NCBI RefSeq assembly: GCF_000317125.1
Contig: NC_019695.1
Coordinates: 1,166,336 to 1,230,335 of the forward strand
DNA length: 64,000 nt
Direction of reading: 5' to 3'
DNA from: Chroococcidiopsis thermalis PCC 7203
GTDB lineage: Bacteria; Cyanobacteriota; Cyanobacteriia; Cyanobacteriales; Chroococcidiopsidaceae
The translations under genes and the position numbers were made by a program. The notes under the pieces are model-generated. The model was not told the origin of the DNA, did not search any database, and saw only the letters and a list, made by a program, of their open reading frames with translations. Shown here one piece after another: positions 54,197 through 62,200 of the stretch. Position 1 is the first letter of the stretch, and every line of letters starts with the position of its first letter.

Positions 54197-54292
54197 AAAA
54201 CACGCACTACTCACCACTCTCTTACCGTCAACCGTCTTCACGCAGTGTAGCGGAGCGTTTACTGTCAACCGTTAACCGTCAACCAATGATCG

Positions 54293-55150
54293 ATGACAAA
54301 CGAAATCCAATGGTATCCAGGTCACATTGCTAAGGCTGAAAAGGCGCTTGCCGAGCAGCTGAAGTTGGTGGATGTGGTATTGGAGGTACGGGACGCACGG
54401 ATTCCACTAGCGACCCACCATCCGCGCGTGCCAGAGTGGGTAGGCAATAAAACACGAGTATTAATCCTCAACCGCGTCGATGCAATTCCCCCTGCGGTGC
54501 GGCAGTTGTGGCAGCAGTGGTTTAAGACACGGGGAGAAACAGTTTACTTTACCAATGCTAAAGATGGTAACGGTGTAGGACAAGTATTGCAGGTAGCGCA
54601 AAGAGCAGGTGATGAGATTAATCAACGCCGCAAAAATCGCGGCTTGTTAGCCCGTCCCGTGCGGGCAGCGGCGATTGGATTTCCTAATGTAGGTAAGTCA
54701 GCGCTGATCAATCGGCTGTTGAAGCGGCGGATTGTCGTCAGCGAGGCTCGTCCTGGGGTAACGCGCCAGTTGCGCTGGGTCAGAATTTCCGATCGCGTCG
54801 AATTGTTAGATGCACCCGGGGTAATTCCGACTAAGTTAGAAGACCAAGCAGCAGCAATTAAGTTAGCTATCTGCGATGATATTGGTGATGCTGCCTACGA
54901 TTCTTACCAAGTGGCTGTTATCTTTATCGATTTGCTGCAAGATTTAATGGCAACTGCTCCCGAACTCATGCCTGACAATCCCCTATCTCGCTACAAAATC
55001 GATTCGTTGGGCATGACAGGAGAAGAATTTGTCTATGAGTTATCGGCAAAACGCGATCGCGGTGACTTGGAACGCACGGCAAGACAGATACTGATAGATT
55101 TTCGCAAAGGAATTTTGGGGACAGTTCCCTTAGAGTTACCACCGAATTAA
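54293..55150 (+). CDS. ylqF: Ribosome biogenesis GTPase YlqF/RbgA
   Basis: 285 residues of a circularly permuted GTPase: G4-like NRVDAIP, then G1 GFPNVGKSALINRLL, then G3 DAPGV. The opening WYPGHIAKAEKAL is the family signature. It acts late in 50S assembly in the cytosol. ATG follows GATCG with no strong Shine-Dalgarno. A hairpin terminator after it (55188-55216) is shared with psb30 on the opposite strand. Confidence 0.94.
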   Translation: MTNEIQWYPGHIAKAEKALAEQLKLVDVVLEVRDARIPLATHHPRVPEWVGNKTRVLILNRVDAIPPAVRQLWQQWFKTRGETVYFTNAKDGNGVGQVLQVAQRAGDEINQRRKNRGLLARPVRAAAIGFPNVGKSALINRLLKRRIVVSEARPGVTRQLRWVRISDRVELLDAPGVIPTKLEDQAAAIKLAICDDIGDAAYDSYQVAVIFIDLLQDLMATAPELMPDNPLSRYKIDSLGMTGEEFVYELSAKRDRGDLERTARQILIDFRKGILGTVPLELPPN

Positions 55151-55187
55151 TTTTTGTAACTTTTCTTTTCATCCAAATAAACCAAAA

Positions 55188-55216
55188 GAGGGAAAATAGC
55201 TCAAAGCTACTCCCTC
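55188..55216. terminator. Likely terminator between rbgA and psb30
   Basis: GAGGGA (55188-55193) with TAGCT (55197-55201) pairs with AGCTA (55205-55209) and CCCTC (55212-55216). Read on the minus strand it is followed by TTTTGGTTTATTT, so it fits best as the psb30 terminator. Confidence 0.6.
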
Positions 55217-55248
55217 CCTTATCCATTGATGGTATATCGTATGAGTTT

Positions 55249-55380
55249 TAGAGATCGCCGTTGCGAAAGGCAAGGACAAAAATAACTGCTGGACCAGCTA
55301 GCATGATCAGGGCAACGCTTACTAGTTGAAACAGAGTTTCCCACTGAAAACTACCGATCGCATCAAAAATTCCAGACATA
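55249..55380 (-). CDS. psb30: Photosystem II protein Psb30 (Ycf12)
   Basis: 43 residues, MSGIFDAIGSFQWETLFQLVSVALIMLAGPAVIFVLAFRNGDL by content: a short lumenal start, one helix (LVSVALIMLAGPAVIFVLAF) and the closing RNGDL of Psb30. It is a one-helix PSII subunit near cytochrome b559 that helps stabilise the complex. It is too short for usual ORF cut-offs. GGGAGGAG lies 10-18 bases upstream. This is the usual cyanobacterial psb30 and is not in the far-red cluster. Confidence 0.9.
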
Positions 55381-55611
55381 AGATTTATCTCTCCTCCCAG
55401 CTTGTCTATTTAACGTCGATTTCTTACATAAAAATCCGCACCTTATTTTACCTAGAGGAGAATTACCGGATTTAATTAACTTAACAAATCTATAACAAAC
55501 CACAAATAAACTCTTGCTGCTCTCATTTTAGTGATGGGGTAACTAAAATCGCTAAGCTTGAGTAGCGGGAACGCGATCGTCACCCAATCTGAATATTATG
55601 GCGACTTGGAA

Positions 55612-55965
55612 ATGGCAACTTGGAAATGTGTAAAGCAGTGTGGCGCTTGCTGTCATCTCGACCCAGAAGAACGCCCAGACATAGCAGAGTATTTGACACC
55701 AGAAGAGTTATCACTCTATCTCAGCATGGTAGGTGAAGGTGGTTGGTGTATTAACTACGATCGTCTAAAGCGAGAATGCAAAATCTATTCCAACCGCCCT
55801 CGCTTTTGCCGAGTCGAGCCAGAAATATTCTTAGATATGTACGGCATCGAGCCGGAAGAAGTCAACGATTTTGCGATCGAGTGCTGCGAGCAACAGATTT
55901 CCGGCGTTTATGGCGATCGCAGCTTGGAAATGGTGCGATTTAGTAGGGAAGTTGGCGATTGGTAG
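55612..55965 (+). CDS. YkgJ-family cysteine cluster protein
   Basis: 117 residues, MATWKCVKQCGACCHLDPEERP, then KRECKIYSNRPRFCRVEPEIFLD and AIECCEQQI. The cysteine pattern CxxC(A)CC...CxIYxxRPxxC matches the YkgJ family, predicted zinc or iron-sulfur binding; function unknown. A 14-bp tandem duplication (55598-55625) gives an extra out-of-frame ATG just upstream encoding an 11-codon leader with the same first five residues. Confidence 0.85.
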   Translation: MATWKCVKQCGACCHLDPEERPDIAEYLTPEELSLYLSMVGEGGWCINYDRLKRECKIYSNRPRFCRVEPEIFLDMYGIEPEEVNDFAIECCEQQISGVYGDRSLEMVRFSREVGDW

Positions 55966-56104
55966 TAGTTGTTAGTTGTTGGTTGTTGGTTGTTGGTTAA
56001 CTGGTCACTGGTCGCTGACAACTGATAACGGGGTTGCCTTTTGTCATAATTTGGCAGAAAATGAAAGGAATATGAAAAATGTCGCGTATTGAGCTGAACT
56101 GCCT

Positions 56105-56542
56105 GTGAAACTGGAATCTGCACCCCCTCAGCGATCTAGCTTATCTGACCAAATAACAGCACTGGAGAAACAGGTTTTGGAAACACACAGCAGCCAGCCT
56201 GTTGTCAGTGTTAGCGATTGCCCTCCACAACAGCAAAAACAACAGCCAAAGAAAACACAGCAGTCTTGGTGGGCAATATACGCCTCGACATTTTTCACCA
56301 TATTTTTGGCAGAATGCGGCGATAAGACCCAACTTTCCACGCTCTTGATGAGTGCAGAGTCTCAATCACCCTGGATTGTCTTCGTAGGTGCAGCCGCAGC
56401 GTTAATTACGACCAGTTTACTAGGCGTACTCTTGGGACAGTGGTTAGCAAAACACCTATCACCTCGAAAGTTAGAAATTGCCGCGGGTACGAGTTTACTA
56501 CTGATTGCGATCGCCTTAGTATGTGATATTTTACTCTCGTAG
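56105..56542 (+). CDS. Half-size GDT1/UPF0016 cation transporter (first of a pair)
   Basis: 145 residues. A soluble Gln/Lys-rich start is followed by three helices with the family motif FLAECGDKTQL (ExGDKT/S) at the end of helix 1. Full-length family members have two such halves with inverted topology; here each half is a separate gene. They are expected to assemble as a heterodimer. In cyanobacteria such hemi-exchangers export Mn2+ from the cytosol to the periplasm or thylakoid lumen. Start may be GTG/ATG near 56105; the soluble part is poorly conserved. Confidence 0.85.
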   Translation: MKLESAPPQRSSLSDQITALEKQVLETHSSQPVVSVSDCPPQQQKQQPKKTQQSWWAIYASTFFTIFLAECGDKTQLSTLLMSAESQSPWIVFVGAAAALITTSLLGVLLGQWLAKHLSPRKLEIAAGTSLLLIAIALVCDILLS

Positions 56543-56704
<162 letters not shown>

Positions 56705-57007
56705 ATGGACTGGAAACTACTAGGAATCACTTTTGTAACTGTATTTCTCTCAGAATTGGGAGACAAAAGCCAACTAGCAGCGATCGCCCTCAGTGGCGGT
56801 TGTAAATCTCCACGTGCTGTCTTTTTTGGCACGGCTAGCGCTTTGATATTGACAAGTTTGCTGGGAGTGTTAGCAGGTGCGGGTGCAGCTCAGTTGCTAC
56901 CTGTAAAATTCGTCAAGGCGATCGCGGCTGTGGGTTTTGCCGTGCTTGCAATTCGGTTATTATGCTTTGGGGACAATTCTCAGGAAACTGAGGAAACTAC
57001 GAGCTAA
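56705..57007 (+). CDS. Half-size GDT1/UPF0016 cation transporter (second of a pair)
   Basis: 100 residues, three helices, with FLSELGDKSQL as its ExGDKS motif. It lacks the soluble N-terminus of its neighbour. It follows the first half gene on the same strand with 162 bp of repeats between. Together they carry the two acidic motifs that form the ion-binding site of the full-length exchangers. Mn2+ or Ca2+ export is likely; Mn supply to PSII is the expected context. Confidence 0.85.
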   Translation: MDWKLLGITFVTVFLSELGDKSQLAAIALSGGCKSPRAVFFGTASALILTSLLGVLAGAGAAQLLPVKFVKAIAAVGFAVLAIRLLCFGDNSQETEETTS

Positions 57008-57103
57008 AAGGTGCAAATTCTACCTTTTGTCACCACATACTAAAATATTTTGGCTGAAAGCGGTATTGTGTGAACAGGTATAAAAAACCAAGTTTTCTGA
57101 CTT

Positions 57104-58300
57104 ATGACCGCCGTTCATCCCAATCACAAGAAAGCCAAAGCCCTCAAATCAGGAAGCCGCCGCCCAGCCAAAGAACTTTGTAGCGAGTGCGGTCTGTGCG
57201 ATACATATTACATCCACTATGTCAAGGAAGCCTGTGCATTCCTAAACCAGCAATTTGACCAACTAGAAACTCAAACGCACGATCGCAGCCGTAATTTAGA
57301 CAATCCAGACGAACTTTACTTCGGCGTGCATCAATCGATGACAGCGGCGCGGAAAAAAGAACCGATTCCCGGGGCGCAATGGACGGGTATTGTTAGTACC
57401 ATTGCGATCGAAATGCTAAATCGCGGCATTGTCGAAGGCGTAGTCTGCGTCCAGAATACCAAAGAAGACCGCTTTCAACCGATGCCAATTATTGCCCGTA
57501 CCCCAGAGGAAATTTTAGCCGCACGGGTAAATAAACCTACGCTGTCGCCTAACCTATCGGTGCTAGAACAAATAGAACAGTCAGGCATGAAACGGCTGTT
57601 AGTAATTGGTGTCGGTTGTCAAATTCAAGCATTGCGGGCAGTAGAAAAACAACTTGGCTTAGAAAAGCTTTACGTTTTAGGAACTCCTTGCGTGGATAAC
57701 GTTACCCGTGCGGGATTGCAAAAATTCTTAGAAACGACTAGTAAATCGCCCGATACAGTAGTACACTACGAATTCATGCAAGATTTCCGCGTTCACTTCA
57801 AGCATGAAGATGGTTCGGTGGAAACAGTACCTTTCTTTGGTTTAAAGACAAACCAACTCAAGGATGTATTTGCACCTTCTTGCATGAGTTGCTTTGATTA
57901 TGTCAATTCCCTTGCCGATTTGGTTGTCGGTTACATGGGTGCTACCTTCGGTTGGCAGTGGATTGTTGTCCGCAACGATCGCGGTCGCGAAATGCTGGAT
58001 TTGGTGCAAGATAAATTAGAGCTACAACCTGTTATTTCGCAGGGCGATCGCCATCAAGCAGTACAACAGAGTATACCTGCTTACGATAAAGCAGTGACTC
58101 TGCCCATGTGGGCGGCGAAGTTAATGGGTGTAGTCATTGAAAGAATTGGTCCGAAAGGGTTGGAATATGCACGATTCTCGATTGATTCTCACTTTACGCG
58201 GAATTATCTGTACGTGAAGCGGAATTATTTAGAGAAGTTGGAAGCGCATGTACCGGAGTTTGCTAAGCGAATTGTGGGGCAGTATAAGTTGCCGGATTAA
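57104..58300 (+). CDS. bciB: F-type divinyl-chlorophyllide 8-vinyl reductase (BciB)
   Basis: 398 residues of the coenzyme-F420-hydrogenase beta-subunit family. CSECGLCDTYY and the cysteines in GTPCVDN and APSCMSCFDYVNSLADLVVGYMGA should hold its Fe-S clusters; FAD is the other cofactor. It reduces the 8-vinyl group of divinyl (proto)chlorophyllide with ferredoxin to give monovinyl chlorophyll. The length and blocks match Synechocystis Slr1923. Thylakoid-associated or cytosolic. It stands alone after the Mn transporter genes. Confidence 0.93.
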   Translation: MTAVHPNHKKAKALKSGSRRPAKELCSECGLCDTYYIHYVKEACAFLNQQFDQLETQTHDRSRNLDNPDELYFGVHQSMTAARKKEPIPGAQWTGIVSTIAIEMLNRGIVEGVVCVQNTKEDRFQPMPIIARTPEEILAARVNKPTLSPNLSVLEQIEQSGMKRLLVIGVGCQIQALRAVEKQLGLEKLYVLGTPCVDNVTRAGLQKFLETTSKSPDTVVHYEFMQDFRVHFKHEDGSVETVPFFGLKTNQLKDVFAPSCMSCFDYVNSLADLVVGYMGATFGWQWIVVRNDRGREMLDLVQDKLELQPVISQGDRHQAVQQSIPAYDKAVTLPMWAAKLMGVVIERIGPKGLEYARFSIDSHFTRNYLYVKRNYLEKLEAHVPEFAKRIVGQYKLPD

Positions 58301-58396
58301 TGTCACGCAAAGGCGCAAAGATGGGAAGGGTTTTCGCGTTCAGTATTACAGTTGTATTTAGGCTCAACTAGATTTATCAGTAAATATGGTTGAGCA

Positions 58397-58704
58397 ATGC
58401 TAGATACATCCAACGTATTCTTAACAGGTGTTGCGTTAGAAGCACTCTCGCAATGGAGTGAAACACTCAAGAGGTTCCAGCAACAGTTGGGAAAGCACTT
58501 TGCTCGTTCGGAAGCACGCAAAGCAGCCTTTAATTATGTCCCAGCACGAGTGAGTCCGGTGGAGCGCAAGAATGGCGCTGCAAAGGGCAGAACAGGTGGG
58601 ACACAATAGCCCATACCGTTTGCAACATTTACGCTTGTCGAGCCGCCTGGGATGCCGATGCTGTATGTAAGGAGGTTCGTTCATATGTTGTGGAACATCT
58701 TGGT
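58397..58704 (+). pseudogene. IS701-type transposase remnant
   Basis: The first frame reads MLDTSNVFLTGVALEAL... with KRFQQQLGKHFARSEARKAAFNY and LSPVERKNG-like SPVERKNG, the usual N-terminus of IS701-family transposases. After a frameshift near 58570-58635 the next family block RAAWDADAVCKEVRSYVVEHLG appears in another frame (58636-58710) and then stops. The remaining ~300 codons are missing. Clearly a decayed insertion sequence. It may have truncated the following gene. Confidence 0.8.
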
Positions 58705-58772
58705 AGTAATGACACACGATCTCAACTGGTCTGGTCGATGCAACTTCTAACCTGATTCAAGAACAAAAGCAA

Positions 58773-59084
58773 GTGCTGCTCTTGACCCAGGCAGCGAAGA
58801 GAATTGCCATAAATTCGGTTAAACTTGCCTATGCGATTCCAATTGCTGCACTACTGGTGTGGGGGACTCTAGCATTCTTTGCTGGCAAGCTTCACGAATA
58901 CAACACAGTCGATGCTGTCAATAATCGAGCCTTAGCAAGTCTTGCGTTGCGCGTAAGAAAAAACTGCCAGCAGCAATACCTGGCAAATCCCCAGAAAATG
59001 AATCCTAGCGGCGATGGAATTGTGAGAAATTGTCCTGGTTTTGAATATGTAATTCCTGCTGGACAACGAAAAGTAGCCAAGTAG
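58773..59084 (+). CDS. Unknown small membrane protein, perhaps 5'-truncated
   Basis: 103 residues from a GTG. One helix (LAYAIPIAALLVWGTLAFFAG) and a lumenal/periplasmic tail with two Cys (RKNCQQQY, VRNCPGFEY). The frame stays open upstream into the transposase remnant (about 58713) without an ATG, so the start may be lost. No family recognised. Confidence 0.45.
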   Translation: MLLLTQAAKRIAINSVKLAYAIPIAALLVWGTLAFFAGKLHEYNTVDAVNNRALASLALRVRKNCQQQYLANPQKMNPSGDGIVRNCPGFEYVIPAGQRKVAK

Positions 59085-59202
59085 CTTTAGTAAAGCCAGC
59101 TCTAATATTGTGTATAGCAATAGAGCGATCGCACATAGTCTCAACTAGCGGTGTACACTACGAGAGAAAGCGATCGCGCTCAGAGCGGTAGTAGTAAGGC
59201 GT

Positions 59203-59472
59203 ATGAATACCGAACAATTGTTACTAGAAAAATGGCGATTGCTACCTCCAGAGCGGCAACAAGAAGTGATTGATTTTGTAGAGTTTTTAGAATTAAAGAA
59301 AGCCACTACAAGCAGGCAAGCAGCCGAACCGAAGTCTAAGTCAACGCTGGGTGAAAGGTTACAACAGATTCGTGAGGAAATCGTTGCGTCTGGCGAACCT
59401 TTGCTGGATTGGGAAGGAGTTGAGCGTGAGAAAGCCGAGCGTAGAGGCGGATATCAGGAAGACGTTGAGTGA
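59203..59472 (+). CDS. Antitoxin of a VapBC-like pair (DUF2281-type)
   Basis: 89 residues. The start MNTEQLLLEKWRLLPPERQQEVIDFVEFLELKK matches the DUF2281 segment common in cyanobacterial antitoxins. The C-terminal part (REEIVASGEPLLDWEGVEREKAERRGG) should bind and neutralise the toxin. The stop overlaps the start of the next gene by four bases (GTGA), a usual toxin-antitoxin arrangement. Autoregulation of the pair is expected but no operator is evident. Confidence 0.8.
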   Translation: MNTEQLLLEKWRLLPPERQQEVIDFVEFLELKKATTSRQAAEPKSKSTLGERLQQIREEIVASGEPLLDWEGVEREKAERRGGYQEDVE

Positions 59473-59942
59473 CTTGCACATTTCTTGATTCAGGCGTGCT
59501 AATTGCTGCCGCACGGGGCGAGGGAGCTATTGCCCAAAGAGCCTTAGCAATTCTTAGAGATCCCAATCGTGACTTCGCATCTAGCATCTTCCTGAAGTTA
59601 GAGGTACTGCCTAAAGCAATTTACAACAGTCGTAATAGCGAAGTTAGGTTTTACAAGGCATATTTTGATGCAGTTTCTTACTGGGCTGAAAATATCGACC
59701 AAATAATTCAAAATGCATATCGAGAAGTGAGTGAATCGGGATTAGGAGCAATGGATGCCCTACACGTAGCGGCAGCTGTACTAGTTGGCGCAGAAGAATT
59801 TATTACTAATGAGAAGCTTGAAAAATCTATTCACCGTACTGAGAGCATACCAGTGATTTCAATTCGGTACGTTTGGCAATATTTTTCGAGAAACGCTACC
59901 GTTGACACTGGCTCTCTACGCTCATCCACAGCCACAGCCTAG
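59469..59942 (+). CDS. PIN-domain ribonuclease toxin (VapC-like)
   Basis: 157 residues from a GTG overlapping the antitoxin stop. CTFLDSGVLIAAARGEG (first acidic site), KLEVLPKAIYN (second), GLGAMDALHVAAAV (third) and EFITNEKL give the PIN acidic residues. It should cleave RNA when freed from the antitoxin. Slightly longer than many VapC (usually ~130-140), with a variable tail after YVWQYF. It lies after an IS remnant, as accessory modules often do. Confidence 0.8.
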   Translation: MTCTFLDSGVLIAAARGEGAIAQRALAILRDPNRDFASSIFLKLEVLPKAIYNSRNSEVRFYKAYFDAVSYWAENIDQIIQNAYREVSESGLGAMDALHVAAAVLVGAEEFITNEKLEKSIHRTESIPVISIRYVWQYFSRNATVDTGSLRSSTATA

Positions 59943-59994
59943 TTTCTAACACTCCTTTTCTTATTTTAATCCTGCCAAAGCAACAAAAGAGGAA

Positions 59995-62172
59995 TCAGAT
60001 ATCAAATGATAAGAAATTTATTTCTATAGTTGGTGAGTATAAGAGAGAATTGGTTGCATGGAATTTAAATGACTGGACTTGAGCAGGTAATTGTCTGTGA
60101 AAGAAAGACAACGCTTCATTGTCATCTTTAGGTAGGTGACTAACTATAACACCGTTGTCTGAATTCTCAGGAATAATTCTGTAGTCTCGTTTGCTACCAT
60201 CTGCATAAGTTACTTGCATAGTTACAGGTGGACTTCTAAACAAGCTTTTATAGATTTTCCCAAAGAGAGAATACGTAAATTTAACTTTTGCAAGAATTAT
60301 AGAGCGATCGCTTGCTTCTATATGCTGAGAATTATTCCAACGTATAGTTGACGTTTTACTTGTTGAAACACTTGGAGAACATCCACTTGAAGACAGTTTT
60401 TCTAAAAGTAATAAGTTTGTTGGATAAGAAAATTTATTTTGTTGGCTAGACTTAGGGAGATAAGAATTTAACTTATAGTTACAAAAAATATAAGCAAAAG
60501 TTCTCGGTTCATCAAAGAAAGGATGTCTACCATCTATGGCAGAAAAATCATAGAAGATATAGTCTCTCGGTTCTGCTGATAAACTTTTAAAGTTGAGGTT
60601 ATCAAGAGTAGTTGTATAAGCTGAGTAAGATTGAAATATTGGTCGCGGCTTCCAGTTTAGGTTGTTTGCTGCTACTAATGATATTTCCCAAGGAACAATA
60701 TCAACTTTTTTATTTTCTACTATGCTTGTCATGCTAGTAGGTAATTTTTCAACAGCTAAATTATTGTTACTATTTGCTTGTATACTAGAGTGCAAAGAAC
60801 TTGGGTTAAATAAGTATGTCAAATTTTTAATCGCCATGTCTGGAGTAACAGAACGAGGGCTGCTAGTTCCTAGTGGTATCCAAAATATAAAAGCTATAAC
60901 TAACACATAAAAATACAGTAAATAAGAAAATTTTTCAATGCGAACTCCTCTGACTTTTGGTAGACATAATGAAACTACAATTAGCGTACACCAACTAAAA
61001 ATAACGACATGATTGACACTATGACGGACAAAACCATGTTTAAAAGCTAAAAACAAACATAGAAATAAAGCTAAAGTAAAACCGAGGCTTCCCTGTTTTG
61101 CTACTAAAACTAAAAGAATAGATATCAAAGCTATTTCTGACACTGCAAGAATCAACTCTCGCTTGGAACCAACAAGGCTCATTGCGCTGGAATAGCTAGA
61201 TGCTACATCTAAAGAATGCTTTAAATAGTCTATTAATGAAGGATAAGAGGAAAAAATTGTTACGACAAGACAAGAACAATAAATTATATAAAAGACGTAC
61301 CAACTGGCAGTTCTAATACGAGATTTACTGATTAAATTCCTGCTACTAGTAATTTTCTCACCCGCTTTAAGAACAACCTTACGATCTAGCTTTAGCTGAT
61401 TAAACCAAGCTAGTAATCCACTAGTACCAGAGACAACAAGACAAACTAGTATTTTATAGAGGTTTGATATATAGAAATCCGGGGACAATAATATAAATGA
61501 TACGGATATGGCAGCTAATAATGAATCAAGTAATGCAAAGAGATTAATCAGGTAATTTGAGTTTTTCTTAATAGAATCAAAAAAGTTTCCCAGGAATAAT
61601 AAACATAGAGAACCAGCAGTAGCAATTCCAAGAGTGAACTTGGTTAATAGACAGAAACCAGCAAAAGCTCCTAAACTTACAGCGCAGCATCTCGTTAATT
61701 TGATAGGTAAGTTATCAACTATAGATAAAATGATTAAAAATATAAATAGAATCTGGTAGTCTGTTGATATATTTTGATAAGTTACAGATATATTAATCGA
61801 AACAAGTAATAACCAGCTTGAAAATATTGCTAATTTCTGTAGTTTCGTTTTTAGCTTTGCTATTTTTAAAGATACCGCTACAAACAAAATGAAATATACA
61901 ATAAAACGAAATTTTGTGACTGTAATAAAATTTTGCTCTAACGCTGCTCCATGAACTAAGTACCCTAACGGACCATATGTGAATATAATATCTTTTCCAA
62001 AAATAAGTTTGTCTACTGCTGCACGGCTAATTGCATATTGCCAAGATAGCTCTAAATCTGTTCCTAGACTATTTGGTATTGGTATAAAAATTAGAAAAAG
62101 GTATAATGATACGAGTGTCAAGATTAAAAAAAATAGGGGGTATTGAATTTTCTTAAAAGTAGTTTTTTGCAT
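59995..62172 (-). CDS. Large polytopic membrane protein of unknown function
   Basis: 725 residues with about 12 hydrophobic helices in the first ~430 residues and a soluble C-terminal ~280. FGKDIIFTYGPLGYLVHG near the N-terminus resembles glycosyltransferase-like membrane proteins seen in surface-polysaccharide loci. I cannot name a family with confidence. The gene is AT-rich in composition relative to neighbours and is followed on the same strand by a similar type of gene, so recent acquisition is possible. Confidence 0.6.
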   Translation of the reverse strand: MQKTTFKKIQYPLFFLILTLVSLYLFLIFIPIPNSLGTDLELSWQYAISRAAVDKLIFGKDIIFTYGPLGYLVHGAALEQNFITVTKFRFIVYFILFVAVSLKIAKLKTKLQKLAIFSSWLLLVSINISVTYQNISTDYQILFIFLIILSIVDNLPIKLTRCCAVSLGAFAGFCLLTKFTLGIATAGSLCLLFLGNFFDSIKKNSNYLINLFALLDSLLAAISVSFILLSPDFYISNLYKILVCLVVSGTSGLLAWFNQLKLDRKVVLKAGEKITSSRNLISKSRIRTASWYVFYIIYCSCLVVTIFSSYPSLIDYLKHSLDVASSYSSAMSLVGSKRELILAVSEIALISILLVLVAKQGSLGFTLALFLCLFLAFKHGFVRHSVNHVVIFSWCTLIVVSLCLPKVRGVRIEKFSYLLYFYVLVIAFIFWIPLGTSSPRSVTPDMAIKNLTYLFNPSSLHSSIQANSNNNLAVEKLPTSMTSIVENKKVDIVPWEISLVAANNLNWKPRPIFQSYSAYTTTLDNLNFKSLSAEPRDYIFYDFSAIDGRHPFFDEPRTFAYIFCNYKLNSYLPKSSQQNKFSYPTNLLLLEKLSSSGCSPSVSTSKTSTIRWNNSQHIEASDRSIILAKVKFTYSLFGKIYKSLFRSPPVTMQVTYADGSKRDYRIIPENSDNGVIVSHLPKDDNEALSFFHRQLPAQVQSFKFHATNSLLYSPTIEINFLSFDI

Positions 62173-62200
62173 TTTTTATGCTAGGGGATATATAGCCACT

